Positions 9,443 through 19,506 of a stretch of 64,000 bases of DNA are shown here, piece by piece (position 1 is the first letter of the stretch; each line of letters begins with the position of its first letter). Position numbers and translations under genes: made by a program. Below the pieces are notes generated by a model, which saw only the letters and a list, made by a program, of their open reading frames with translations, made no database searches and had not been told where the DNA came from. Source of the DNA: an uncultured Candidatus Actinomarina sp. (lineage in GTDB: Bacteria; Actinomycetota; Acidimicrobiia; Actinomarinales; Actinomarinaceae); assembly GCA_902615855.1 (NCBI GenBank), contig CACMQN010000003.1:62001-126000 (forward strand). The letters are read 5' to 3'.

Positions 9443-9732
9443 TTTAAAAGTCTCCAAATTATGAAACTAAATGCCAATATGCATAGAAAAGACATTGAGA
9501 AATATACCATAGCTTGAATAAAGTAATTTCCATTGAAAACCTGTGTAAGAACACTTGAAATACCAAAAATAATAAAAAAAGTAGCAATAGCAAAATAATT
9601 ACCAGCTTTAAAATTTTTTCTTAAAGACTTAATTGAGTCTTCAACTTCATCATATGTTTCTTCTTTAGCATGTTTAATTAATGAATCAGCTGTTTTAATT
9701 GCGTTTGTTGATAAATTTAAAAAACTATTCAC
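9439..9732 (-). CDS. Small two-TM protein, actinobacterial holin-X-like
   Basis: Charged N-terminal helix followed by two TM hairpin segments; overlaps the AI-2E gene. Confidence 0.45.
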   Translation of the reverse strand: MNSFLNLSTNAIKTADSLIKHAKEETYDEVEDSIKSLRKNFKAGNYFAIATFFIIFGISSVLTQVFNGNYFIQAMVYFSMSFLCILAFSFIIWRLLK

Positions 9733-10762
9733 TATTATCTCTATTTAACAAAATTATTTCTATTATTCCTTGAATTGTGGCTGCTATGGGTAAAGCTAAT
9801 ACAGCACCAATTACTCCTGCTGTATATGCTCCAAATATAGTAGCAAATACAGCTACTGCTGGATGGATGTCCATTGTGACTTTTGTAACTCTTGGACTAA
9901 TAAAATAATTCTCAACAAATTGATATGCAACTAAAACAACTAATGTATAAAGGATATAAGTTGGTCCTAATGATATAGAAGCTAGCACAGGGACAATACC
10001 TCCTAGGAATGTACCAACGGCAGGAACAAGTTGCGACAATAATCCTGCTGAAATTCCCAAGGCAAAGGGTGAAGGTAATCCGATAATTAAAAAAGAGATT
10101 GTGAATGCGATGCTTGCAAGAATTCCAAGAATTACTCTAGCTGCTATCCATGCTCCAGCTTTTGATACTCCAATTGTCCAGACTTGATCAATAGTTTTAG
10201 ACACATTACCTGGAAGAGCTTCTTTAAGACGGATTCTCCATCCATCACCTTCTGCAATAAGATAAAATGAAAAAAAGAATATAACAAAAAAATGAAACAT
10301 TGCGTTTAAGATTCCTCTTCCAGCAAAAACAACTGTGTTTCCTACAGTACTTCCATATTCTCTAAATAAATTATTAAATTCTTCCTCAAGATTCAATGAC
10401 TGATTCGATATTGAAAATCCCTCACTATTGAAATATTTCACGATATTATCAAAATATTCAGGCATGTTTGAGGACAAAAGATATAATTCTTGAACCATTA
10501 TTGGAATAATGGAAAATATTATTCCTCCAATGATCAAAATAATTGTTGCAACTGTAATAATTGTTGAAAGTCTCCTATTGAATCTTTTTGATAATCTATA
10601 AACTATTGGCTCAGCAAGCACTGATAAAACTACTGCTACAAACAAGTCGAAAAGTAATGCTCTAACTCTAAGAAATATAAAAAATGAAAACCCTATTAAA
10701 ACTATGTATAAAAAAGCCCTATTTAAAAGCGCCTGTCGTGTTTCACCTTTAAAATTATTCAC
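9725..10762 (-). CDS. AI-2E family transporter
   Basis: SPRVTKVTMDIHPAVAVFATIFGAYTAGVIGAVLALPIAA C-terminal signature; multiple TM. Confidence 0.88.
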   Translation of the reverse strand: MNNFKGETRQALLNRAFLYIVLIGFSFFIFLRVRALLFDLFVAVVLSVLAEPIVYRLSKRFNRRLSTIITVATIILIIGGIIFSIIPIMVQELYLLSSNMPEYFDNIVKYFNSEGFSISNQSLNLEEEFNNLFREYGSTVGNTVVFAGRGILNAMFHFFVIFFFSFYLIAEGDGWRIRLKEALPGNVSKTIDQVWTIGVSKAGAWIAARVILGILASIAFTISFLIIGLPSPFALGISAGLLSQLVPAVGTFLGGIVPVLASISLGPTYILYTLVVLVAYQFVENYFISPRVTKVTMDIHPAVAVFATIFGAYTAGVIGAVLALPIAATIQGIIEIILLNRDNSE

Positions 10763-10767
10763 GATAT

Positions 10768-12327
10768 TTAGACCGAATTAAGCGTTTTATAGTTACGATT
10801 TATAAACGCAATATACATAAAGAATATTATCAGCCCACCAGAAAAATAAAGCTCAAACTCTGAAATCTCATCAAACATTGTGTTTCTTATGATGAGAATA
10901 AGAGCTTGAAATGCTGCTGAGATTAGTAATATTCTAAACTTTAAATCAACCCTGCGTATTGTAAGGTTTAACAGTAACAGTCCTGTACCTAATTTAATTA
11001 GAGCTTCAAATGTATTACTCGAAATAAAATATAACTCTCTTAATGAGAAGAAGCCAGAAAGTCCAATACCGCCAAGAGTTATTTGAAATATTCCAATTAA
11101 AACCAATAGTGCGGATATCCATGACAAAGAAAAATTACTGTACGACAACTTTGCTCTAATTGGTGTTGGCCATGGTTGTAGTGGGTTTACTCTACTAATT
11201 ATATTTGATGATAATTTAAAGACTGAACGTTCGTAATCACCAAACATTATAGCAAATAATAAAAGTACCAATACGTACAAAAATGTTTGAATGTTGAGAA
11301 CATACATAAAGAATAAAATAAATATGTGCCAAAGAAACAACGTAAATATATTTGCATGAATATATGAAAATATATTCCATATGATTTTGATCTTTAATAC
11401 TTCTTCAATAGGTTTTCGTATAGTTAAAAATACAGACGATAAACCCAAAGAGGCTATTAAGTAATAAAGCGTTGGAGGATCTTCGTTAGAAGTTAGGATT
11501 AATCTGTAACTTGATAACGAAAGAAATTCATCCGAAGAGTTACTTTTATAAAATAAATATCCATAACTTAAAATAGATAATGATAAAAAGAATGAAATTT
11601 TAAATGAGAATATTTTTCCGTCTGCGAAAAAATATCCTAATTGATGAATTGCCAACCAAAACAATAGATAATTTATAAGTCTTATGTAACTAAAAGCTAG
11701 TGGAAACTCAAATGTATCAATTGCAACTGTTGAAAGAACAAAAACAGCTAATGTAAAATATGGATTTGTTTTATGCAGAAATAGTGTAAATGGACTAAAA
11801 ATAACGACTACTAAATATATAGACACTAACCATAATGGCCACATTATAAACTCAGTCAAAGGAACAACCCCATCATCTTGACTTGTAAAAAACAGGGGTA
11901 TATTTGTTGTTCGAATATATGTATTAAGCGATATGGTAATTACAAAAATCCAAACTATCACAGGTCCTAAAAGTGCGTTTACTCTATCAGTTAAAAATTT
12001 CCACTGACTTCCATCACGTCCAACATTTGAATACCATGCAATTTTATTTGTAAAACCCACAGAAAAGAAAAATAATGCCATCCCCACTGTGAACCATGTA
12101 TATGACGTTTTTAATGGATCATCAAATGAAAGATTATATATTAGATACTCTCCGAAGGAATCATTAAACCTTATAAGATAAGTTGTATTAAAGATAACCA
12201 TCAAAAGGCCTACGACTTTAATAAAATCTATGAATCGCTCCCTAGACATAGAAGTATTGTCAATCTCTTTTTTTATGTTCTTAAAACTCGTAAAACCTGG
12301 CAAAAATAATTTAAATATTTTTATCAC
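10768..12327 (-). CDS. Acyltransferase family (acyltransferase-3-like) integral membrane protein
   Basis: RERFIDFIKVVGLLMVIFNTT N-terminus, about 10 or more TM segments. Confidence 0.7.
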   Translation of the reverse strand: MIKIFKLFLPGFTSFKNIKKEIDNTSMSRERFIDFIKVVGLLMVIFNTTYLIRFNDSFGEYLIYNLSFDDPLKTSYTWFTVGMALFFFSVGFTNKIAWYSNVGRDGSQWKFLTDRVNALLGPVIVWIFVITISLNTYIRTTNIPLFFTSQDDGVVPLTEFIMWPLWLVSIYLVVVIFSPFTLFLHKTNPYFTLAVFVLSTVAIDTFEFPLAFSYIRLINYLLFWLAIHQLGYFFADGKIFSFKISFFLSLSILSYGYLFYKSNSSDEFLSLSSYRLILTSNEDPPTLYYLIASLGLSSVFLTIRKPIEEVLKIKIIWNIFSYIHANIFTLFLWHIFILFFMYVLNIQTFLYVLVLLLFAIMFGDYERSVFKLSSNIISRVNPLQPWPTPIRAKLSYSNFSLSWISALLVLIGIFQITLGGIGLSGFFSLRELYFISSNTFEALIKLGTGLLLLNLTIRRVDLKFRILLISAAFQALILIIRNTMFDEISEFELYFSGGLIIFFMYIAFINRNYKTLNSV

Positions 12328-12378
12328 ATTAAATATTTTACCGTCCTTATGGACGTTGAATAGGAATATAATATTTAT

Positions 12379-12825
12379 GTGGAGATTGTTTTATATAAAC
12401 CTGAAATTGCAGGAAATGTAGGTGCGTGTATAAGACTTTCAGCAAATACCGGTTTAGCATTAAATCTCATAAAACCATTTGGTTTTAGTTTTCAAGAAAA
12501 TAAAATCAGGCGAGCTGGACTGGATTATCATGACTTAGCCTCCGTCAGTGTTTTTGAAAATTGGAATAACTTTTATAGCGAAAATAAAGATAAAAAAATA
12601 TGTTTTTTATCAGTTAAAGGTAGTCGAAACATTTGGGATGCCAATTTAGATGAGTACGATTATATGATTTTTGGACCAGAATCAGTTGGTCTGCCAGATG
12701 ATATTCTTGCATTACAATATGAGACACTGTCAATTCCAATGAATGATAATTCTAGAAGTATTAATCTCGCAAATGCTGTTTCAATAGTAAGCTATGAGTT
12801 TCTCAGACAAAATTATAAAAATTAA
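12379..12825 (+). CDS. trmL: SPOUT tRNA (cytidine/uridine-34-2'-O)-methyltransferase
   Basis: EIVLYKPEIAGNVGACIRLSANTG, MIFGPESVGLP, LSIPMNDNSRSINLANAVSI knot motifs. Confidence 0.9.
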   Translation: MEIVLYKPEIAGNVGACIRLSANTGLALNLIKPFGFSFQENKIRRAGLDYHDLASVSVFENWNNFYSENKDKKICFLSVKGSRNIWDANLDEYDYMIFGPESVGLPDDILALQYETLSIPMNDNSRSINLANAVSIVSYEFLRQNYKN

Positions 12826-12839
12826 CGTAAAATTACATT

Positions 12840-13322
12840 ATGCCAACATTTGATATAACCTCAACATTTGATAAACAAGAAGTAACAAACGCAGTTGATC
12901 AAATGAATAGAGAATTAGTTAACAGATATGATTTTAGAGATACGAATACTTCTGCCTTGTTATCTGAAAATGTCATAACAATAAAAAGCACTACAGATGA
13001 AAGATTAAATGCAGCAGATCAAGTTCTGAGAGAAAAATTTGCTAAAAGAAATATTTCAATAAAATTTTTATCTGACTTTCAAGATGAAAAAACACCATCT
13101 GAATCAAAAAGAATTTATACTTTAAAATCTGGTATTAACAAAGATATAGCAAAAGAAATAGTTAAAGATTTAAAAGGTAATTTTAAAAAAATTCAAAGTA
13201 GCATTCAAGATGGTTCAATTAGAATTTCTGGGAAAAAAAGAGACGAATTGCAAGAAGTAATCACATTCTTAAAGTCAAATGAATACAACATATACTTAAA
13301 TTATGGAAATTTTAGAGATTAA
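12840..13322 (+). CDS. yajQ: YajQ family (UPF0234) nucleotide-binding protein
   Basis: PTFDITSTFDKQEVTNAVDQMNRELVNRYDFR. Confidence 0.93.
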   Translation: MPTFDITSTFDKQEVTNAVDQMNRELVNRYDFRDTNTSALLSENVITIKSTTDERLNAADQVLREKFAKRNISIKFLSDFQDEKTPSESKRIYTLKSGINKDIAKEIVKDLKGNFKKIQSSIQDGSIRISGKKRDELQEVITFLKSNEYNIYLNYGNFRD

Positions 13323-13527
13323 GTTTATTCTTAAATGCCTTATATCCTATTCGTGATAAAAATATTGAGAATATAAAGATCATACCTGTTTCATATACAT
13401 TTAAAGAAAGCTCTCTTGAAAAATAGTATGCAAATATGACAATAAAAAAACCATAGATTGCTCTAAAAATTGAAAATATAAAAAATGATTTGAATATAGG
13501 ATTCTTTAAAAACTTCTGGAATATCAA
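13312..13527 (-). CDS. Small membrane protein, unknown
   Basis: 71 aa, two predicted TM segments, overlaps the DCC gene. Confidence 0.5.
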   Translation of the reverse strand: MIFQKFLKNPIFKSFFIFSIFRAIYGFFIVIFAYYFSRELSLNVYETGMIFIFSIFLSRIGYKAFKNKLNL

Positions 13528-13841
13528 TTTGATTTAAATATTCTATGTCGATTTTTAGATATAAATTTATAAATGATATCTCTAAAAATTTTTGGGAATA
13601 TCTTTAATGCAAAAATTACTTTGTAAAAGCCACCTAGATCATATGTAGACTGTATGAAAGCTTCTGCACCATAAAATCTAAGATTATCTCTCTCATAAAC
13701 TATTTCGTCTCTTTCAATATCTTCTTTGGAAAGTTCTAACTGATTTTTTATTGATATGTCTGACGATCTTTTTTGAAGAAAATTTCCATAAGTTTGACAC
13801 ATTACACATTCTTGATCTATATAAGCTTTATTCATTCTCAT
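13524..13841 (-). CDS. DCC-family (DUF393) thiol-disulfide oxidoreductase-like protein
   Basis: [16 protein letters not shown] (DxxCxxC), [11 protein letters not shown]. Confidence 0.8.
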   Translation of the reverse strand: MRMNKAYIDQECVMCQTYGNFLQKRSSDISIKNQLELSKEDIERDEIVYERDNLRFYGAEAFIQSTYDLGGFYKVIFALKIFPKIFRDIIYKFISKNRHRIFKSN

Positions 13842-14199
13842 TAAAACTTAAGCTTAAGGAGTTTACACAATATCTTAGTCCGGTTGGTCGTGGTCCATCT
13901 GGAAAAACATGACCAAGGTGAGCATTACAATTACGACAACTTATTTCAACTCTTTTCATGCCATAAGAAAGATCTTCTTTAGTTGTAATCGTATCATCAA
14001 GTGCGTCATAAAAACTAGGCCATCCAGTTCCTGATTCAAATTTTGTATCTGATTCAAAAAGTGAAAAGTCACAAACTACACAACTATAAATACCTTCTCT
14101 TTTTTCATAAAGAAGTTCTCCCGAGAAAGGTGGTTCAGTACCGCAGTTTTGGGTAACTTCAAATTGTTCCTGGCTTAAATGATTTTTATTTAATTCCAT
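13828..14199 (-). CDS. msrB: Peptide-methionine (R)-S-oxide reductase
   Basis: [12 protein letters not shown], CxxC zinc site, [16 protein letters not shown]. Confidence 0.95.
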   Translation of the reverse strand: MELNKNHLSQEQFEVTQNCGTEPPFSGELLYEKREGIYSCVVCDFSLFESDTKFESGTGWPSFYDALDDTITTKEDLSYGMKRVEISCRNCNAHLGHVFPDGPRPTGLRYCVNSLSLSFNENE

Positions 14200-14213
14200 A
14201 TAGTAATTTTAAA

Positions 14214-15119
14214 TCAAGCAGGATTAAAGTAAATTTCTGTAATTTCTTCAAAATCTGCGAAAATTTTATTTTTGAGTTCTGAATTTACATTTACAACATC
14301 GCTATCTTGTGCTGTATCTAAATAATCTAATGTACAAAGTACCAAATATTTATTTGCACCAATAGAAATAATTTTTAATGACTCTATATTCTTTATCATG
14401 TCATTTTGTTCGATAATATCGAAAATCTTAGCTTTTGTTTTAGTATTAACTGTTTCCCCAGTAATTAAATGCTTCATTTCGTATCCTAGAAACAATCCAG
14501 AAACCATTAAAAGTATTCCTATTAAAATGGAGCTTGCAGCATCATATACAGGGTTAGATGTTAAATTTGCAAGAATCGAGCCAACTAATGCTATTCCCAA
14601 TCCAAGCGTAGCTGCAAAGTCTTCGACAACGATTGCTATCAAAGGTCCATCTGTTGATTCTTTAAGTAATTTAAAGACAGAAGTTGTGTCTGTTTTAGAT
14701 TTGCTCCTAAGTTCTTTTACTGCTTTATAAAGAACATAGAGCTCTAAAACAATTGATATTGATAATACAACAATGGATATAAATAGGTTTTTTAATTCTT
14801 TTGGATGAGATAAAGCTTCAATACCATGCTCTAAAGAAACTAGCCCACCAATCGTAAAAATTAACACTGCGACTACTAATGTCCAAAAATATTCTTCTTT
14901 ACCTCTTCCGAGAGGATAAATTAATTTGTTTGGCTTTTTCGACTGTTTAATCCCAAACCACAATATGAATTGATTGCCTGAATCAACATATGAGTGTACA
15001 GCTTCAGAAAACATTGCAGATGATGACGTTATAACAGCAATAACAGTCTTTACACCAGCTATGAAAAAATTAACTGAAAATGCTAGAAAAACAGTCTTCG
15101 AAGATCCGTTAGAAGCCAT
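14214..15119 (-). CDS. Cation diffusion facilitator family transporter
   Basis: SSSAMFSEAVHSYVDSGNQFILWFG metal-site helix; GRGKEEYFW; start at internal ATG (MASNGSS). Confidence 0.88.
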   Translation of the reverse strand: MASNGSSKTVFLAFSVNFFIAGVKTVIAVITSSSAMFSEAVHSYVDSGNQFILWFGIKQSKKPNKLIYPLGRGKEEYFWTLVVAVLIFTIGGLVSLEHGIEALSHPKELKNLFISIVVLSISIVLELYVLYKAVKELRSKSKTDTTSVFKLLKESTDGPLIAIVVEDFAATLGLGIALVGSILANLTSNPVYDAASSILIGILLMVSGLFLGYEMKHLITGETVNTKTKAKIFDIIEQNDMIKNIESLKIISIGANKYLVLCTLDYLDTAQDSDVVNVNSELKNKIFADFEEITEIYFNPA

Positions 15120-15345
15120 TGTCCTCAAACCAAGTTACAAGTTGTGGAAAACCACCAATCCTTTGATCATTAATATATATTTGAGGGACTGTACTTACAC
15201 CTTCCCCTACTTTTTTATAAAATGCTTGTCTTTCATTATCATCAGATAAATCAATTTCATCATAGGATAAATCAACAGAAGCGAGAAGATTTTTTGCTCT
15301 ATCGCACCATACGCAATTATCTTTTGAATAAACTGTTATATTCAA
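15109..15345 (-). CDS. Glutaredoxin
   Basis: VYSKDNCVWCDRAKNLL, VSTVPQIYINDQRIGGFPQL. Confidence 0.95.
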   Translation of the reverse strand: MNITVYSKDNCVWCDRAKNLLASVDLSYDEIDLSDDNERQAFYKKVGEGVSTVPQIYINDQRIGGFPQLVTWFEDNGF

Positions 15346-16388
15346 TTGTTTTCACTTCCTGTGTAAATTTCATTCGTAGTTTGAGTAACCCTTATAAATG
15401 TAGTGCTTTTGGGTAGGTCTTTAAGTTTTTTTGCACCAACGTAAGAACAGGCTGAACGCATTCCACCTAATATCTTTTGAACAGTGTTATCTAAGTCTCC
15501 CTTATATTTAAGCCTTACTTTCTTACCTTCGGCAGCTCTGTGTTCAGCTAGATCACCATAATAAGTTTGTTGAGCTTTTGTCGAAGACATTCCGTAAAAA
15601 TCTTTATATCCAATCCCATCATCATCTGTGACCAGCTCTCCCCCCGATTCTTTATGTCCGGCAAACATACCTCCTAGCATTACATAATCAGCTCCTGCAC
15701 CAAAAGCTTTTGAAATATCGCCTGGATATTTACAACCTCCATCAGCCATTACATGACCTCCTAAACCGTGAGCAGCATCAGAACATTCTGAAATTGAAGA
15801 TAGCTGAGGGTAACCCACACCAGCAACACTTCTAGTGGTACACACAGAACCTGGACCAATTCCAATTTTTACAATATCTGCACCAGCAAGAATTAATGCT
15901 TCTGTCATCTCTCGAGTTGCAACATTGCCTGCAATAATAATTTTGTTAGGAAATGTTTCTCTATAATTTTTTACTGAATCAATAAAATCTTCTCTGTATC
16001 CATTTGCAACATCAATACATAAATATTTTATGCTATTGTTTAATTCAAATATTTTTTTTCCTAGATTTAAATCTTCATCTGATTGACCGACTGTTACAGA
16101 AATAAATTCTGGATCTAGTTTTTCGATATTATTTTCCCATTCTTCTAAAGAATAAAATTTATGGATAGCTGTTAGCATTTTATGTTTTTGTAAAGTTATT
16201 GCTGTTTCGAATGTACCTGTTGTGTCCATATTTGCAGAGAAAATTGGAACACCCGTCCAAGTCAGATTAGTATGTTTAAATTTAAAATCTCTCTCTAAAA
16301 TAACTTCTGATCTTGAAACTAATGTACTTCTTTTTGGCCTAATCAGTACATCATCAAAAGTTAATTTAATCTCATCTTCAATTCTCAT
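15342..16388 (-). CDS. guaC: GMP reductase
   Basis: [48 protein letters not shown], no CBS domains, E. coli GuaC-like length. Confidence 0.88.
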   Translation of the reverse strand: MRIEDEIKLTFDDVLIRPKRSTLVSRSEVILERDFKFKHTNLTWTGVPIFSANMDTTGTFETAITLQKHKMLTAIHKFYSLEEWENNIEKLDPEFISVTVGQSDEDLNLGKKIFELNNSIKYLCIDVANGYREDFIDSVKNYRETFPNKIIIAGNVATREMTEALILAGADIVKIGIGPGSVCTTRSVAGVGYPQLSSISECSDAAHGLGGHVMADGGCKYPGDISKAFGAGADYVMLGGMFAGHKESGGELVTDDDGIGYKDFYGMSSTKAQQTYYGDLAEHRAAEGKKVRLKYKGDLDNTVQKILGGMRSACSYVGAKKLKDLPKSTTFIRVTQTTNEIYTGSENN

Positions 16389-16425
16389 TATCTTTAAATA
16401 TCCCTTATCCTAAATACCAGAAATT

Positions 16426-17007
16426 ATGATAGTTGAATTCCCATTTTTTGGAGCTGGTATTAATTATTTTCCTACTGAAATATCAGCATTAAGAGTTTTT
16501 GAACCTAGATATTTGCTATTGATAGCTGATTCAATAAAAAATCAAACAACTTTTTGTGTTGGTGGTAATTTAGAATCCATTGGACAGATAGTGTCTGAAG
16601 TTGAAATTGTTGAACATCAAGACATTTCAAATGCTGAACAGCTTGTAGTAGTTCAATGTATAAATATTCATAAAGTATCTGATATAGACCTTCAAAAGGA
16701 ATATCCAACTTGTTTTGTTGATGAAATCATAGATATTGGTCTACCCCCATCTGAAGAAGAACTATTACAACTACAATCAGACATAAAAAAAGTAATAAGT
16801 ATGTTGATTGAACAAGGTTTAGATATGCAATTACCTGATTTTGAAATAGATACTGAGAGTAGAATTATTAGTCTTTGGAATTTATGTACAAAAGTGCCAA
16901 TGTCAATAGAAATGAGAAATAAACTTCTTTCACATAATTCAATAGACGATCGATTTGAAGAATTAAATAACTATGTACAACTTATATTAAAAAAGTCATT
17001 CAACTAG
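16426..17007 (+). CDS. Stand-alone LON peptidase N-terminal substrate-binding domain protein
   Basis: EFPFFGAGINYFPTEISALRVFEPRYLLLIADS. Confidence 0.8.
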   Translation: MIVEFPFFGAGINYFPTEISALRVFEPRYLLLIADSIKNQTTFCVGGNLESIGQIVSEVEIVEHQDISNAEQLVVVQCINIHKVSDIDLQKEYPTCFVDEIIDIGLPPSEEELLQLQSDIKKVISMLIEQGLDMQLPDFEIDTESRIISLWNLCTKVPMSIEMRNKLLSHNSIDDRFEELNNYVQLILKKSFN

Positions 17008-17656
17008 CTATCCATTTATCAAACAAAGAATTCACAGAAATTGAAATTTCGGACTCGTTTGCTTTGATTCTCTTAAATTCCTTATCAATATCAAAATTTT
17101 CAAGTTCTTTTTTAGTTTTTTCACCTACGTACCATTTTTCAAATAAATTTTCGTTTATCTCAGGATGAAATTGAATTCCGAAAGTTTTCTTTATTGAATA
17201 TATTTGAGGGAATGATGTTTTTGCAATTAATTTCGCATTTGAAGGTAGTTTGAATGTATCTCTATGCCATGTAAAGACTTCAATATTTTTGAAATCTTCA
17301 AAAATAACGTTTGTATCCATGAACTCTAATTTTTTAAATCCAAATTCAATATTGTCTGAAAGATATGCTTTTCCATCAAGTGCGTCTGCAATTAGTTGAG
17401 CTCCCAAACAAATACCTAAAACTTTATAGTTATCATTTACAGCTTTTAAAATCCACTTCTTTTCTTCTTCCAAATAAGGATAATCAGAAGTATCATAAGC
17501 TCCCATATGACCACCTAAGAGGATATAACTATACTCTGGTGTGAGATCGCTCCAATTAACCTCCCAAGCATTTAATAAAATTATGTTTCTTTTTTCAAGA
17601 TGTCCTAACGTAACTTCAGGGTCGTTTATTATTCCAATAACTTGAGACTTATTCAT
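17000..17656 (-). CDS. Class I glutamine amidotransferase domain protein
   Basis: VLGICLGAQLIADAL nucleophile elbow; FGIQFHPEI. Confidence 0.88.
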   Translation of the reverse strand: MNKSQVIGIINDPEVTLGHLEKRNIILLNAWEVNWSDLTPEYSYILLGGHMGAYDTSDYPYLEEEKKWILKAVNDNYKVLGICLGAQLIADALDGKAYLSDNIEFGFKKLEFMDTNVIFEDFKNIEVFTWHRDTFKLPSNAKLIAKTSFPQIYSIKKTFGIQFHPEINENLFEKWYVGEKTKKELENFDIDKEFKRIKANESEISISVNSLFDKWIAS

Positions 17657-17663
17657 AAATATG

Positions 17664-17747
17664 TGCGCGGAAGAGGACTCGAACCTCCACGGGTTTTACC
17701 CCACAGGATCCTTAATCCTGCGCGTCTACCAGTTCCGCCACCCGCGC
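17664..17747 (-). tRNA. tRNA-Leu(UAA)
   Basis: GCGCGGGUGGCGGAACUGGUAGACGCGC-AGGAUUAAGGAUCCU-...-GGUUCGAGUCC...UCCGCGCA; anticodon UAA, long variable arm, 7-bp acceptor stem; CCA not encoded. Confidence 0.95.
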
Positions 17748-17752
17748 TTGTG

Positions 17753-17989
17753 TCAATCTAAAAACCAAAATAAAGATAATGTTGTAACAGCAAACAAGAA
17801 TGCTACAAATGCTGTTATTCTGCTTAAATTTCGCTCTGCAAGAGTTTGGCCAATATTTCCAGACGCACCAGGTCCACCAAGCATATCAGATAACCCACCG
17901 CCTTTTCCACTATTTAATAAGACCAAAGCAATGAGTGCTATCGATACGACAATATGAACTGCTATTAGTACTGCTGTTACTGTATCCAT
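17753..17989 (-). CDS. secG: Preprotein translocase subunit SecG
   Basis: LLNSGKGGGLSDMLGG...ERNLSRITAFVAFLFAVTTL. Confidence 0.92.
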   Translation of the reverse strand: MDTVTAVLIAVHIVVSIALIALVLLNSGKGGGLSDMLGGPGASGNIGQTLAERNLSRITAFVAFLFAVTTLSLFWFLD

Positions 17990-17992
17990 AAA

Positions 17993-18739
17993 TTAACCCT
18001 TTGTTATTCTAGATTGTTGTTCAACTTCTTTTTGTAATTTTTTAATTTGTTCTTGTTCACCAAGATAACCAATTTTAGATACTTTATCATCTTGAACATT
18101 AAATGCCAATGGTATTCCAGTTGGAATATTTACATTAACAATATCTTTATCTGAAATATCTTCAATTATCTTCAAAATAGCTCTAATACTATTACCGTGT
18201 GCAACGACTAAAACATTGTTATTTTTTGCTTTGTCAATGATTGTTTCCAATGTCTTTTCAACTCTTGATACAACATCCTCTAATGATTCTCCTAGTGGTA
18301 ATTGAATATCAATACCCTTATATAAATCGTCATTATTTGGATCAAATTCTGAATTCTCACTTGCTAGTGGTGGCTGTATATTAAAACTTCTTCTCCATTG
18401 AAGGACCTTATCTTCTCCAAATTTCTTTGCAGTTTCTGATTTATCTAAGCCTTGTAAAGATCCATAATGACGCTCATTTAGCCTCCAATCTCTAATCAAT
18501 TGAAAATTGTTATTTAATTTATTTTCATATTTATTTAACAAAATATCAGCAGTATCTATAGATCTTTTGAGAAACGACGTAAAGCAAATATCTGGGATAA
18601 ATTTTTTATTAATTAATAAATCACCAGCATTTGAGGCTTCTTTTACCCCATTTTCTGATAAGCCTACATCAACCCATCCAGTAAATTTGTTCTCTAAATT
18701 CCAAACACTTTGCCCATGTCTAACAAAAATTAAATTCAT
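17993..18739 (-). CDS. gpmA: 2,3-bisphosphoglycerate-dependent phosphoglycerate mutase
   Basis: FVRHGQSVWNLENKFTGWVDVGLSENG, ERHYGSLQGLDKSETAKKFGE, VAHGNSIRAI. Confidence 0.95.
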   Translation of the reverse strand: MNLIFVRHGQSVWNLENKFTGWVDVGLSENGVKEASNAGDLLINKKFIPDICFTSFLKRSIDTADILLNKYENKLNNNFQLIRDWRLNERHYGSLQGLDKSETAKKFGEDKVLQWRRSFNIQPPLASENSEFDPNNDDLYKGIDIQLPLGESLEDVVSRVEKTLETIIDKAKNNNVLVVAHGNSIRAILKIIEDISDKDIVNVNIPTGIPLAFNVQDDKVSKIGYLGEQEQIKKLQKEVEQQSRITKG

Positions 18740-19506
18740 AATTCAATTGATTCAATTATTTTTACAAATTGTTCTACATCAAGTGATGCTCCGCCTACCA
18801 AGGCACCATTAATAATATTAGAGTTTAAAATTTCCTCTGAATTATTTGGTGAGACACTACCTCCGTATACGAATTTTATTTTTTCTTCATTATAAAAAGG
18901 CTTGGACTCGATAAATTTTTTAACTTCAGAAACTACTTCAATAATATCTTGTAATGATGCCGTCTCCCCTGTTCCAATTGCCCATATTGGTTCATAAGCA
19001 AAAACTATCTCATCAACCTTATCTTTTCTAAGTCCTTTTGTAGCACTATCAACTTGTTTAATTATGTAATCCAAATACTTACCACTGTTTCTTTGTTCAA
19101 TACTTTCGCCAAAACAAATTATTGGAGTGATCTTCTTGTTTACTAAATTATGGACCTTTAGATTAATTGACTCGTCTGTTTCTTTAAAATGCTGTCTTCT
19201 TTCAGAATGACCAACAATACAATAAGAAACTTTTAATTTTATTAACTGTTCGGATGAAACTTCACCAGTATATGCGCCCTCAACAAACTCCGAAACATTT
19301 TGAGAAGATAAAAATAAATTTAACTTATCTGCTTCAATTATTGTTTGAATAGACCTAAGTGAAGTAAATGAAGGGGCAACAACAATATCAATTTTCTTGT
19401 CTACATCGTTGTTTAGTGAGTAATTTAATTTTTGGAAAAGCTGTATAGCCTCTAAATGATCTAAATTCAGCTTCCAGTTTCCAATAATTATTTTTTTCAT
19501 TATCAA
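18736..19506 (-). CDS. tpiA: Triosephosphate isomerase
   Basis: IIGNWKLN, YCIVGHSERRQHF, AYEPIWAIGTGETA, VYGGSVSPNN. Confidence 0.97.
   Translation of the reverse strand: MIMKKIIIGNWKLNLDHLEAIQLFQKLNYSLNNDVDKKIDIVVAPSFTSLRSIQTIIEADKLNLFLSSQNVSEFVEGAYTGEVSSEQLIKLKVSYCIVGHSERRQHFKETDESINLKVHNLVNKKITPIICFGESIEQRNSGKYLDYIIKQVDSATKGLRKDKVDEIVFAYEPIWAIGTGETASLQDIIEVVSEVKKFIESKPFYNEEKIKFVYGGSVSPNNSEEILNSNIINGALVGGASLDVEQFVKIIESIEL

Noticed and set aside
9439-9732. Possible prophage remnant because of the holin-like protein
   Set aside because: No other phage genes nearby; short two-TM holin-X-like proteins occur as chromosomal genes in actinobacteria.
17661-17957. 98-aa plus-strand ORF MCAEEDSNLHGFYPTGSLILRVYQFRHPRLCQ...
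   Set aside because: Reads antisense through the tRNA-Leu and secG genes; a familiar spurious ORF produced by the complement of tRNA-Leu.
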